A DNA stretch of 64,000 nucleotides from Effrenium voratum. Taxonomy: Eukaryota > Sar > Dinophyceae > Suessiales > Symbiodiniaceae. A program made the position numbers and the translations under genes. The DNA lies in contig CAUJNA010002835.1 in NCBI GenBank assembly GCA_963377175.1, positions 65,001-129,000 of the forward strand, written 5' to 3'. Below the pieces are notes generated by a model. The model ran no database searches. It saw only the letters and a list, made by a program, of their open reading frames with translations, and was not told the origin of the DNA. Numbering within the stretch: position 1 is the first letter of the stretch; each line of letters begins with the position of its first letter. Below, piece after piece: positions 24,038 to 35,500 of this stretch.

Positions 24038-24089
24038 GCGGCCTCGGACAAGGCGGCCATGAAGAAGCGGAAGATCTCCCACGCGCGGG
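24038..24089 (+). CDS. Probable exon, Lys/Arg-rich, product unknown
   Basis: After TCTCCAG the frame reads AASDKAAMKKRKISHAR with almost every third position G or C. It stops at a GC donor (CGGG before GCCGAAG), phase 1. It is embedded in DNA with the family-1 signature GGTACCATTCCGGTTGCCAGGTGAATTC just upstream. Phase fits the exon at 24925, giving HAR-E-EFISKPEM. Function unknown. Confidence 0.4.
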
Positions 24090-24924
24090 GCCGAAGTGCG
24101 GCTTCTCTCTCGCGGGTGCTCGGGAAAGAACATGAACCCAGTGGAGTCCCCGAAGACATGGGACACCACCACTCCGTTTTTTTTTTTTTTTTTTTTTTAA
24201 TACATACATATGTATATATACACATCAGAATGGGTCATTCCATCCCTGTAAACCATCCCCTGCCTGAATCAAGGACACCAGTTGAAGCCCTTTTGCTTGG
24301 ATGTTAGGACTTTATAACTTTTTGCCAACAAATGGGTTTTCCATGAAACCGCTAAAAGTTGAACTTTTAGCAGGGGAGCAGAAAGCAACAGAGAAACCAG
24401 CAGTTGGATGGTTTTGTAAGAATGGGTCATTCCCCTAGGGCTTCCCTCAAAGCAAACCACCAGGTGGATGGTTTTCCTTGGGGTCAGACTCCATGTTTTG
24501 CGGAACGGTTCATTGATTCCATCTCTGTAAACCATCCTCTGTAAACCATCCCCTATTCCTTGAAGGGGACCCCTGGGATCATTCCATTTCTCATCCCTGC
24601 ATCTTGCGCACCGATCGCAAGTTCTTTGGGTTTCTTGCTTGAAGCGAGCCGCATGACTCCAGACGCTTCTGAGGGCCCGGAGAAAACAGCGCGTTTCGGT
24701 TTCTGGTTTTGGGGCGGATCTGCTTCGGTTTCTTGGTTTGAAGGGAGTCATTCGTCTGCGGATTCGATTCTTTTGGGCCGAGCGTTGTGGTTTCTGGTGT
24801 TTGGGGCGGCTCTGCGGAATCGATGTTTTTTGGGCAGAGCATCACAGTGGCGCTTGGAAGGAGTATCCCTTGGTGGTTGGTTCCAAAGAGCTTGGGGTCA
24901 GCGGGCTTGCCTCGGTTCCCAGAG

Positions 24925-24981
24925 AGGAATTCATCTCCAAGCCAGAGATGGCACTTGCGAGGATGGCCTGGATCCAGCTGG
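24925..24981 (+). CDS. Probable exon, product unknown
   Basis: Reads EFISKPEMALARMAWIQL and ends at a consensus GTGAGT donor (phase 1). The start is set by the acceptor in CCCAGAGAGG and by phase with the previous exon. At least one further exon is needed before the terminal exon at 25583, which begins in phase 0. Confidence 0.4.
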
Positions 24982-25467
24982 GTGAGTTGGTTTTCCTTTG
25001 GTGTCCACCGGAGAAAGACACCAGTTGTCTCAGTAACCTTTTGGTGACGTGTACCATGGCCGCCCTTCGCGAAGACAAAAAAAAGAAGGCGACCATACTT
25101 TTGACAGCTGGGGGCAACTTCCTGGGCAATCAGAAAATGAAACTCAACCCTTTCCCCTGTGAAACAGAGTGGTGGAGAATGTTTGGGGTGTTTCTAGCTT
25201 GGGACGCTTCCAGGACGCCTGGTGCATGCTGAAGGGAAACCAGCATGAAGCTTGATGCTGTTGCCGTTTGGGTCCTTTCGGCCCATATTTGGACACGCGT
25301 TTCGAGCTTTCGGCTTGGGACGGGACGGGTAGGGTAGGCAAACGCTTATGTGTTGCTCCCTTTGCTTTGTGGCTGAGTCGATTACCCAGAAACCTGCCCA
25401 GAAACACAAAGATCCCACTGAAACAGGAATCTTAACTCCTGAGCGTATACCGGTGAAATATCAGGAA

Positions 25468-25550
25468 CATAGGTGTCCTTTTTAGTTGTTTTGGTCGAAA
25501 AATCGATGGCGATTCCTGGTTTACCTGGCGGTTAAATCATCCGCCATATC
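25468..25550 (+). repeat. Family-3 dispersed repeat
   Basis: ACATAGGTGTCCTTTTTAGTTGTTTTGGTCG followed by GGCGATTCCTGGTTTACC; diverged copy of 23019-23125. Confidence 0.6.
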
Positions 25551-25582
25551 AGGAATGCGCGACTCGGGAGCCAAAGTCTGAG

Positions 25583-25660
25583 GTCCTGATAGCGCACCCC
25601 ACCATGCCGGAGAAGCACCCGAATCACTTCAGGCGGAACGGCTTCAGCTTGGGCTGTTAG
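25583..25660 (+). CDS. Terminal exon of an unrecognised gene
   Basis: Starts at AG|GTC (phase 0) and runs 25 codons to TAG: VLIAHPTMPEKHPNHFRRNG then FSLGC. Third positions are predominantly G or C (about three quarters), and the acceptor follows the AG-G rule seen in MDH. It probably ends the gene whose exons are at 22392-24981. I do not recognise the C-terminus. Confidence 0.5.
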   Translation, partial: VLIAHPTMPEKHPNHFRRNGFSLGC

Positions 25661-25977
25661 TTCTTATTCGGCTGTGAATGGTGTTTTTCCTTTAAACCAA
25701 GGCAAAAGGGGTACCCTCAACATAGGCACAAACGGGACAAAAATCGGGGACTATGGGCGGCTCCCTCTACCTAGGGGGCTGTCGTGTCCGAACTTATTGA
25801 CCCTTTGGGAGGGGGTTTACGGGAACAACACGAACCCAACCGGTGGGTCCCAGCTTTTGCCACTCTACGGGTCTGTCTCTTGTTTTTTTTGAAGGAATCG
25901 GGCCCAAAACCCAAAACGGCGGGCCCGGGTCTTCCTTTTTTTTCTCACACCTTCCAACATGGATACCCTCAAACAAG

Positions 25978-26106
25978 ACGGTTGTCAAAACCGCTTTGAG
26001 ATCCCATTTTTGGGGTCGGTGAACTCACCACCCATTTTAGAACCTATTTTAGTGGTTAGATTGGGATGTTCACTGGGGGAATTGGGGATTTTGACCCATG
26101 GCCATT
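25978..26106 (+). mobile_element. Family-1 inverted-repeat element
   Basis: Left end ACGGTTGTCAAAACCG, right end GATTTTGACCCATGGCCAT. The interior carries GGTGAACTCACCACCCATTTTAG and GGGATGTTCACTGGGGG as in 45730-45850. Confidence 0.75.
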
Positions 26107-27046
26107 TGTTGATTGCCCAGGTGGTTTGGGGACTTGGTACCTCTTTTTGCAGGTGGTTGAGGGCACAACACATCGCCCATTTCCCGAGACCAGCCATGGC
26201 ATCAGAAGCGCGTTTCGGCATTTTGGCACCCCACGCATCTGTCTGAATTCTAAAGCGCCAACAGGGGGTTTGCGACGTGTGTCCTTCATAGCGACCCCCA
26301 CACTGTGTTGGCATGCAGTTTCCATGGCATCTGGGCAAAAAAGGTATGGCCGCGCTCCTCTGGTGGACATCCCAAATTTCAACCTGCCGCCGCCTCGGAT
26401 GCGGCTAGGCTTTGCTTGAAGTTGCCCTATGTGGGGCCTTCGGAAGGGAAACCCAAATCGGAAGCACCCCATTTTGCGGGTTTTTTGTTGAGTGCGTTTT
26501 TGGGCTCAGTCGGAGGGTGGTGAAGCCAGGAGTATAGGGTTCACAGTAAATTCCAACTTCTCGTTTTGTAGATCCTTGGGAGCCCAACAAGGCGGTTATC
26601 ATGGCCAAGACAAAAAAGCAGCTGTGAGTCGTAGCTGGGGGTATGGAACTACCAAGGAACTTCCCATTTGGTTCACTTCCACCAAAGGCGTACATGCATA
26701 CTTTCTGCTGAAATCCCAAAACTGATCCTCCATTGGCTGCACTCCATCATCCAGCATGCATAAGTTGGCAAGGTAGTTGTTCGCAGCCCAAAAGGCAGGT
26801 CCAATTCATGCGGGCAACTGCCGCCGGAGACGGAGTCATGTTCCATGGCACGGTTGGTGGAAGGGCGCAGATGGCACCGGGAGCGATGGGTCTGTCTCAA
26901 ATCAACGAGTTTCAACGATGTTTGAGCAATACCTCAGTGGAAAGGGGATTTGTAGTTTATCAACACTGGGTAATCCATTTTTGGAAGGGGTTTCTCCACG
27001 CATTTCAACGATCTTTGAGAACCACCTCGGTGAAAAGGCGAGACCC

Positions 27047-27155
27047 ATATTGTGGATGGACGAAATCCATTTCGCACCACCTAGGAAGCCCTGGTATGAT
27101 GATTCCCCGACCAACGTTCTGGCTTCAACCATGGTTTCAAGGTGGTGCAGGATTT
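27047..27155 (-). mobile_element. Family-6 repeat
   Basis: Starts near ATTGTGGATGGACGAAATCC and runs through CCATTTCGCACCACCTAGGAAG, GATGATTCCCC and CAACCATGGTTTCAAGGTGG. It is an inverted copy of 30846-30985 and related to 36336-36460. Confidence 0.6.
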
Positions 27156-27262
27156 GGCTGTGGGTCAAAACCCTGTACCCCTGGTGAACATCAAAATAGA
27201 TGGCAAATGGATGTTCATCCACCCCAAAATGGCTCGCCATAGGTTATGCAACCCATGGCCAT
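27156..27262 (+). mobile_element. Family-1 element, abutting a family-2 element
   Basis: Ends GGCTGTGGGTCAAAACCC and TATGCAACCCATGGCCAT. The interior has GTACCCCTGGTGAACATC and CACCCCAAAATGG. Its right end overlaps the left end of the next element (27258). Confidence 0.6.
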
Positions 27263-27367
27263 TTGGGTATGGGTCAAAGTTAAACCACCAGGGGACCGCA
27301 GGTATTAGTCCATGTTTCCATTTACCAGGGCAACCCATTTTGTGTACCTAGTGACCCACAGCCATTC
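27258..27367 (+). mobile_element. Family-2 element
   Basis: Left end GGCCATTTGGGTATGGGTCAAAG, right end GTGACCCACAGCCATTC. The interior has GGGACCGCAGGTATTAGTCC and CCATTTACCAGGGCAACCC, shared with 58806-58928 and 57977-58078. Confidence 0.7.
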
Positions 27368-27416
27368 GCCCGCCCACGGTACCCCTTCACACTTTTCATC
27401 TTATCTTGGCCTCAAG

Positions 27417-27456
27417 GCTGGAGATGATCCCGGACGCGTTGGCGTTCCTGCGTGAG
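27417..27456 (+). CDS. Probable 40-nt exon, product unknown
   Basis: AG|G then LEMIPDALAFLRE and a GC donor (GAG before GCGTGG), phase 0. Codon third positions and splice pattern match the MDH exons, but the peptide does not fit MDH. It may belong to a further gene between the terminal exon at 25660 and MDH, or to the foreign exons at 32292-34268. Confidence 0.35.
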
Positions 27457-28705
27457 GCGTGGGCAAGGGCGTGGAGGCGGCGACTTTTTTTTGGGTCGCA
27501 TTTTGGTCTGGTTTCTTTCGGCCTTGAAAGGTGGAGCTTGGGGAAAGCCGGCGATTTCATCTCCTTCACCAGCAAGAAGCTTTCCATTTGTTTTCTTCTC
27601 CTTCTCTTCCTTTTTCTTCTTCCTTTTTATGCAGGAGCCGGCGACTGCTTGCAGGGCGGTTCGTCTTTTTGGGCGGCACTGCGCATGTGTGGGGGGGAGG
27701 AAACCCGAGGTTTCCGTGTTTTTTTTTGGCGGCGACGAAACCGCATGGCAGGTGTTCCTTTTTCTGCTGGCCTGTTGAAAGAAAGCAGGTGGACTTGCAC
27801 CGGCCATTGGTTTCAGGTTGCACCATGCTGAGAGCTTGTGATATTTGTTTTGCAGCACCCAGATCCAAGCAGGCGAGAGCTGAGTTCGGAGGGCGCCGAA
27901 CCTTTGTGGCTCCCAGTTCAGATCTGCGCCCCGTGTGGATATTCAAAAGCCATGGCAGCACTTCGCTCTCTGGGCAGGCGAGGGGGGGGGGAAAAGGAGG
28001 CGGATAGGCGCATAGGCGTTGGACGCTAACAGCCACTTGCTGGCTACATTTCTCGTCATCTGTTTGCATCGCCTCTTTTTGCGACTGTTTGCCCAAGGCC
28101 TTTGGTCAATGCCCTTCAATTGCTTCCGTTTGGAGAGCGTGCCTGTGACCAACTTGAAGTCACGCTGGTATCAAAGAATAGCTTCCTTCCTCCTGGCCTC
28201 TAAGTCCTGCCAAGTCTTCCTGCGCCGGTCTTTGTACCTGGAGTCTCCATAACCCTTAAAAAAGGAGGCGCGCTGATAAACGACCGCTGTGTTTCGAGCA
28301 CTTTCGCGGTTTTCGCCTAGGTTTCGTGACATGTGAGACCTTTTTCCAGGTTGCCGGTGGGCCTTTTGCTTGTGGCGTGGGGGGTGGGGGGCGGGGGATG
28401 TTTGCGGCATCAGCAGGCGCTCGTTAGTTTTGGCTCAGCATGGAGGAGTTTCGGGAGCACCTGGCCTTAGTGTTGCTCCTTCGGGTGGCGCGTGTGCGTT
28501 TGCCGCCCCTCTTGCGGTCGAGTCGCCATCCAATGGCTGCCGTGGAAGTTGGTGCCACCACAGGCTTCTCCGCCTGTGGAATCTCAGAAAGCGCCTGGGC
28601 CGTCCATCAGTTTGCTTGCTTTGCGTTAAGCCCGCCTCTTTCTAATTCTGATTCCTGCTTTGTGTTGCTGGCAACTGCGCCTAGCGGGCTCAGGAAATTC
28701 GAAGC

Positions 28706-29068
28706 GTGAAGATTCTGCGACATGTGCGACGGTCTGGGCGGAACAAGGCAGTGCTCTTTTCAGATGGGGCGCTGGCCTGGCCGGCAGAATGCAAAGTTTT
28801 GAAGCTTAAGAACATTTCTGTTTGCCATGGGCGCCAACAATTCGCCCGCAAAATTCGAAAGCAGAAGGCAGGAGGCGTCACGACTGCCGGGACACAGGTG
28901 CTGGACAGGTGGTGGCAGGGGCTCGATGAGTTTGTGCCCTCACAGCTGCACAATAAATCTGACCATGGGGAAAACCCCATGCTTCGCAGGTACGCCTATG
29001 CTTGCCTGTGGAGGTATCATATCCCAAATGGGACAAATTTGCTAGATGCCTTTGGGGACATCTTGTGA
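28706..29068 (+). pseudogene. DDE transposase remnant, ISXO2/IS1595 (Merlin-like) type
   Basis: An uninterrupted frame of about 120 codons reads LFSDGALAWP, then VCHGRQQFARK, then TAGTQVLDRWWQGLDEFVP and RRYAYACLWRYH, ending in TGA at 29066-29068. This order resembles the C-terminal half of ISXO2-like transposases: an acidic residue in an SDG-like motif, H-x-F spacing, a Thr-xxx-Asp/Glu-xx-W segment, and an aromatic Y-xxx-W/F-R end. The frame begins with GTG after in-frame stops, and no N-terminal domain or intact inverted repeats are seen, so the element is decayed. Eukaryotic Merlin elements are the alternative name for the same fold. Confidence 0.45.
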
Positions 29069-29320
29069 CAAAGCCATGTCGAACGCGTGACAAAACACAC
29101 AGCATGAACCCTATACACAGCATGAACCCTAGCATGACACCTGTTCTTGACCAAACGTTGAAGTGCACTCAAGACATGGCTAGAAGAAACAAGAAGGTCG
29201 CCGCATGGATGATAGAGAGACAAAAAGCGCCTCGAGCCGCAAGTGCGAGGCAGGCGGGCATGGGCACGGGGCTAAGGCGGCATGCATGGATTCATAGAAT
29301 AGACCACGGTCAAATATCAA

Positions 29321-29393
29321 CACGTGACCTTGAAAAAGGGGTCAGTGCCCAAAATGAAGGGGTCATGGGCCCATTTCTTGAGGGTCATGGAGA
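29321..29393 (+). mobile_element. Family-7 inverted-repeat element
   Basis: Left CACGTGACCTTGAAAAAGGGGTCA, right GGGCCCATTTCTTGAGGGTCATGG; second copy at 37032-37100. The ATG at 29388 lies in its right end and is therefore unlikely to be the MDH start. Confidence 0.6.
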
Positions 29394-29497
29394 CTCTAGG
29401 TGGCCACCATCCTTCCGCTCCTTTTCCCGTGGCCGCGTTCTTTTTTGTTTCTCCTCGAAGAAAACCCCCGGCGGAAGCCTTAAGCTGCCCTAGGCAG

Positions 29498-29560
29498 TTC
29501 CAGCGCGCCGGGCTCGCGCGGAACCTGCCCACCTCCGCCTTCAGCACAGCGCAGTTCAAG
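29498..29560 (+). CDS. MDH exon 1 (as recognised)
   Basis: Reads [17 protein letters not shown] then AQFK, with nearly all third positions G or C. It is joined in phase 0 to VCINGG. The acceptor GGCAG|T is weaker than the others, and the exon could extend or be preceded by an unseen start exon. GC donor (AAG before GCGGCG). Confidence 0.7.
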
Positions 29561-32500
29561 GCGGCGAAGGGAACGCGGCAAAGGGGACGTCTTGGTGAGG
29601 GAGAAGCGAGGGGGACAGTTTCGGGCGGACTCGTCCTTTTTTTTGTTGGTCTTCCCAGTTTTGTGGATTCAAAGGGAATGCAAAGGGGGACAGTCGTTTT
29701 TGGAGGTGGTACCCCCGCATCTTTTTGGAGGGTTTTGAAGAGAAGTCAAACCAAGAGGGAGAGTCCCGGTCATTTTGAGACACATTGGGGGTTCGTCCCA
29801 AAAAGCAGGTTTCAACTTCAGTTGTCCTTCAAAGCCAGGATGCCCTCACCCAAAGAAGTCTTGCCTCCAGAAAAGGATTCCTGAACTCCTCTTTGGTGTT
29901 GTGGCTTTTTTCTTGTTGCAATCGACTTTTTGCCTTTCGACAAATGTACCGTACATTGGGCGGCATCCTTTGTCCGGTCCAAATCCATGCGCTTCAACCC
30001 CTCCGTTTTCAGGAAACCAATGTGCATTGGAAATGCAAATGAGTTTGGGAGTTCTGGATCCAGCGTGTTTGATTTGTCCCCCCTGCACTTTGGTGCATTT
30101 TGCCAAGGGATGTTCGGACTTTCACTTTTAAACCCCACTTTTAGGGGTTTTCCATCAAACCCACTAGAAGTTTGTTTTTCATTTGTTTTATATTAAACAA
30201 TAAATAAACATATATTTTAGCTTTTAGCCGGGCCTCGCAGATATCGATTTCCACCGAGTTCCGCTTGCCCCTCAAAAGGAACCTGCCCCGTTCAGCCGCG
30301 GGTTCCTTCCTCGTCGCAACTTCCCCGGTCGAAGAAGCCTTCCCGCAGGTCTGCATCAACGGTGGTGCTGGGGGCATCGGGCAGCCGCTCACCATGCTCA
30401 TGTCCATGAACGAGTCCGTGAAGGAGGCGGGAGGGAGGCGTTCGGGTTGCCATGGGTAGAAAAGGTCACACTCAAGACCGAAGGCCATGTGGGAGTCGCG
30501 TTCTGGGTTTTTGAGGGTGGAAAGGGTCACACTCAAAACCGATTCGGGGAGATGATCCGGTTAGTAAGGGAGGATGCCCTGGCCAGAAATAGCTGCGGAG
30601 ATCCGCCTTCTTGCTTCTTTATGTGGTTCTGGGGTAACCATTTGTGTACCGGGTTTTGATTATGACTGGATTTGCTTTTTGAGGGATATCGAAGGGACAT
30701 AAACCCACCGGACCCCCCCATTGCAAGACACACCCATTTGGTACCCTACCACCAGCTAACATTGGCTTATCGGAAGTGCACAGCTCCCTTTGAGCGGAAG
30801 GAATTCGTCCAACACGGTTAGTCAAAGCTGGCGTTTCTGGATGTCCCTCCTGCTGTGGATGGACGAATCCTGCATCATGTTGAAGCCATGGGAAACCATT
30901 GTTTGTTGGCATTTACAGGGGAATCATCATTCGATGGGTTCTTAGGTGGTTCGAAATGGATTTCGTCGATCCACAGTATGATCAATTTTCTTTCCACGCT
31001 CCAGCTGCACCCGGCTTCTCTTCCCTTTCGCGGCACCGCGTGAAGGAAGCCGGCCATGCCAGGTGTCTGTGCAGGATGTGACCATGGCCGCGGCCGGCGC
31101 CTGAGTACTTCTCCTCACGGAAGACAAAGAAACAAGTGACGCCAGCGAAGCCTTTGACTCAAGCCCCCAAAATAGGAGCCATTGGAGGAAACGGAAGCTC
31201 CGCTCTTTTTTGGGGACGGTTGGCTTTCAACAAACATTTGGATGATTGTTGTTTTTCTTCTTCTTTCTTCTTTTCTTTTTTTCATTTTTTTCAATTTCGC
31301 TTTTGTTTTTTGGAGGATTTGGGAGACTTGGGCCCTCTCTTTTGATGGATTTGGATGCGGATGTGAAAGAGAGGTGCCGCCTTCCGGGGTGGCGGCGGAC
31401 CTGGGGCACCTGGAGTTCCCCAGCAAGGCGAGGCTGGGCGCGGGGTGGAAAAGCGCCCCTTGGCCGGTTCTTCTGGGAGAGTCTTAGTTTTTTTTGTTTT
31501 TTTTTTTGGGGGGGGTATTTTTTTCCTCTCGGGGGGGGGAAGCGGTTAGAAGAACCCGGCGTTTCTCGTGGAGCGTTACGACTAGGTGGTGTTTAAGGGT
31601 GGTTTGGGAGAGAGAGGACATGGCAATGGGCTTTTCACGATGGGTGGACATCTCACAGCAGGGATTTTGATAGAACAACCAAGATGGCAAGGGGTTCAAT
31701 CATGCAACTGAAAGAAGTATATACACACACAGCACCAGTTGAGCTGAGAAATTGTTACTCGCGCTTCGTGCAGCCAAGAGTGGGGCCGGATTCGCGTGGC
31801 AGGAAACAGGCTGTTTCAGGTTGATACGCAACACATCTGTGCGGCACAGCACCTTCTTGTGGGGGCTGGTCTCCAAATCGGGGGGACTTGTGACCGGGTA
31901 TGTTGTCTTCGGTTTCCTGGAGCTCCGGAAGCCCGCGAGAAGGGCGGGTAAGAGGCCCGAGGCTTGGTGTTCTTGGCGAGAGACGCTCAGAAGCTTCGCC
32001 TCTTTGCTCCGCTGGAAACCGCTGGCCCAAGATCTCTTCAGATCTAAAACCGCCGACTGGCAGAGAGGGCGGTTCGGCGTTTCGTTCTGGAAAGGCAGGG
32101 GTCGACCCACACAGCACTTTGTTTCCGGTGGGAGATCAGAAGCTGAGCCCACCCTCATCGGCCGATTGCCTGGATGGTGTGGCACCGTAGCATCCGCAAA
32201 ATCGGATGTTAAAGACATGTGAGTTGGCTTCTGCACTCGCAAAATCGGAAGGACATTTCTGGGGGTTTCACCGGGTTGGCTTCTTGCCCAGCCGTCTGCT
32301 TTGCCGCGCGGGGCGCAAAGCCGCGATGCTCCGCTTTCTGGGCGTCTGGCTGCAGGCCCGGCACTTGCCGCGCCACCGCTGCCTGGGCCGCAGCTGCCGC
32401 GACATCATCGGCGCAAGAGTTGCGAAACCGTTTTAAACGTGGCCTTCTTTAGTTTCACACACCCACACCGGGGCGAATCATAGTTGCATCACATATTTTT

Positions 32501-35500
32501 TTGTTGAGACTCATGGCATCCACAGTGAGATTGGCCTTATCATTTTCAGATTTTCAAGGGCATCCCCGGTCACCCACTATACATGTAACATCTCCATTGG
32601 GTTGTTCAAAAGGGGAGAACCCTAATCCAAATTTGTTACTTTACGTTGACCAAGGTAAACAGAGAAGAAAGGAGCGCGTCTCCAAGTTTTTGATGGGGAA
32701 GGTTGGAGCGCATCCCCCACTATTTTTTAGGATGTTGGTTTTCCCTTGGGTTTCCCTTTAAACCAACCCCAAAAAAGGCACCCCCCAAAAGAAAAGACCC
32801 CGTGTGTATCCAGCTAATATGCACGTATCAAGAAGGAATCACAGAAGGGATCACCTATGCAGATGGAGGCCGCACATCGTGGCAATACGGATTATAGTAG
32901 AGCCTGTAGAAACCTTTCTACCCATGCGGTGTCTTTTCTTGGAGAGTACCCCTTTGACCTTGGCTGGAACCGTTTGAAAGGGACACCCAGCACCAAACCA
33001 ACCAACACTTTCCGGGATCTCCATGATAGAACCACACAATCTGCCGAAAGTTTCGGCTGCTCTCACCCCCGTTTTTTGTTTTTGTTTTTTTCTTCTTCTT
33101 TCTTTCTTCTTTTCCCCTTTCCTCTCCTGGCCCTCCCTTCCATCCGTTGCCTTTCTTTTGCGGAGCCTCTCCGCATTTCTCTCCTTCCTGGGCCTGGAAA
33201 CCAACTCCATCCCTCTGGTGGTGTTTTTTTCTTTTTAAACCGGTCCAAGAGATTCCATCCATCCGGTGGTCGTTTTTCTTTTTTTCTTTTTTGAGCCTCC
33301 CAACCGTTTTTTTCTCCCCCTTCTTTTTATCCCTTTTCAGACACGGAGAAGCTGGAGAAGATGCTGCGGAGGGACAAGCGGGACCCCTTCCTGGGCTTCA
33401 CGCTGAAACGGCCCCCCAGGACCGCCACCCAGTCCGAGAGCTTCCTGCGCCCTCGACCGAAGGGACTGAGCGGAAGGGCGGGGGGTAGCTTCTCGGTGCC
33501 TCAGGGCTTGAAACGAAAGGCTGCAGGCACGTTTGGTTGGGATCCAGGATTTTTTGGCTGTGGTTGTCAAAACCAATGGTACCATTTCTTGGCAGGCGCA
33601 CCACCCATTCTAAGATTCTAGTCTATTTTAGGGGGTACGGGCTTTTGACCCATGGCCATGCATATATATATATATATTTATGTGTTTGGAGAAAGCTTTG
33701 GAGCTTCTAGTTTAGTGCCAGGGAGTGTGCCAGCAAACGTGGCCAGGACCCAAACTGATCCGGGACCCAACAGATATGTTTTTGTTTGTTCGGATTATGT
33801 CCCTGCAACAAAGCCACCGAAACAAAACACATTAGCATGTGGTTTTGACTCTTTTCAGTTTGGTTTAAAGGGAAACCAAGGGGGCAACCACAATCCTTTG
33901 GGTTCCTCTTTTGACAGGTCCCCTAAACCCAAAAGGACATGGCTGCGAACTGGCCCAAACCGAGCATGGGACATGCACACCGGATGGTAAAACAAGAACG
34001 ACGAGAACACCACAAGGCATATTTTTTTCTCCAGATTTTTTACACTTGCGGTTAATTTTTCCGGACCATTTTCCCAGGTGCCGCGCAGGATGTTGGCCAG
34101 ACTTTCCCGGTTTTCCCGATTTTTTTCGCCCAGGCAACACTTCCCTCGGGAGTTCCTCGACTGGTCCTTCGAAGAAGTGGAGGCGGAGGCCAAGACCGCG
34201 GGGCGCCAGGGCGACCGCGCGCGAGCGGCGCTGCGGCGGTTGATGAGCCCGGTCTTCGACAAGCCCAGGTAGCTCGGGCCTTGGAGTGTTCGCCTCTGGG
34301 CCTCTTGAGTTTGAGGTGTGGTTGGAGCTGAAGATCTTGGTCGGCCAAAAATGGGCGGCTGAAGATGAACATGGCCTTTTTGGCCCTGCTTTTAGATTGA
34401 GAGGGAAGGGAGAAGCGGCAAAGCGGAGAAGCCGAGTCAAGCAGAGCACGCGCACAACGAGCAGGTCGGCTTGCTTGGAGGGCTGCATATCTCTGGAACC
34501 GGGGCAACTGGGCAACCGGGCCCCCGATCTTTGGCGACGAAGGAAGATAATTTGGACCGTTTGCCCAGAAGCGGGCGGCCAAAGGGTCCATGATGAGAGC
34601 AGAAAAGTGCGCGCTTCAAAACATGCGGGAGGGTTTTGGATCTTGGGGCGCTTGACACCATGTTCAGGCAGTGGGAAGGATGAATGGGGAGGTGCAGACT
34701 CTTTTGTTGTGTAGATGGGAGGATGGACGGTTGCCATAGGAAATTCTTGTTTGGGTTGTTGGTATTTAGAAGCATGATGCAATCATCAACCCTCCGGAGT
34801 CATCAAGCGGAGTTCTGCTGACAGCCCAGTAGCCTTTGCCATGGTCGTGCACCCATGAGGTTGGTGATTGTGTTCTTCAAGTGAGCCACAATCAAACCCG
34901 GGGTAGGTGAAGCTTAGCCAGAAGTAGTTGCGGCCGCCTTCTTAATTCTTTCATGGTTTTGGGCAGACCATTTTAACACCGGGTTTTGATTGTGACTCAA
35001 GTGTAGTGCTTGATTTCCCATTTTCAACTGCTCTTTTCAACAAAAATCAGCTTTCCAGCCGGATGTTGGTGGTTTTGCGGAAAGAAGAATCCCCGGAAAC
35101 AACGGGGCAGCCAGCAAATCATGTGCCGGTCCCCTTCTCCAAGATAAGGGTAGTGGTGCCCCACAATCCCATCCCGATTGTGTTTTACACTACGTATGGC
35201 CCACTTCAAGGACGAACTTAAGCGGGGTTAAGTGCTAGCCACTCTCTGAAAGGGGTTGTCTTCAACCCCCGGCCAGGTTCAAAAAACCCTACAAACCGCA
35301 AACCAAACTGCCTCAAGTTTGCAGCCAACGCACGCTCTTAGAGCTGGCCGTTGCAACGGCGCAACTTGCGTTCTCGCATTCAAAACCTAACACGCAAATA
35401 AAGCCGTGGGGACCTTCTGCTTTCTTCTGGCTGGCTAAGACACTCGTTTTGTATTACACCCTGGGAACACACCCACTGGTATTGACCCCATTTGGGCACA

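Noticed and set aside
29388..29497. ATG at 29388 as the MDH start, giving an 80-residue presequence
   Set aside because: The ATG belongs to a family-7 hairpin element and the following codons are T-rich intron-like sequence; a separate start exon is more likely.
31752..32222. 156-codon plus-strand frame in MDH intron 4
   Set aside because: Weak codon bias, no acceptor at a plausible place and no recognisable motif; the X1 exon nearby is in better context.
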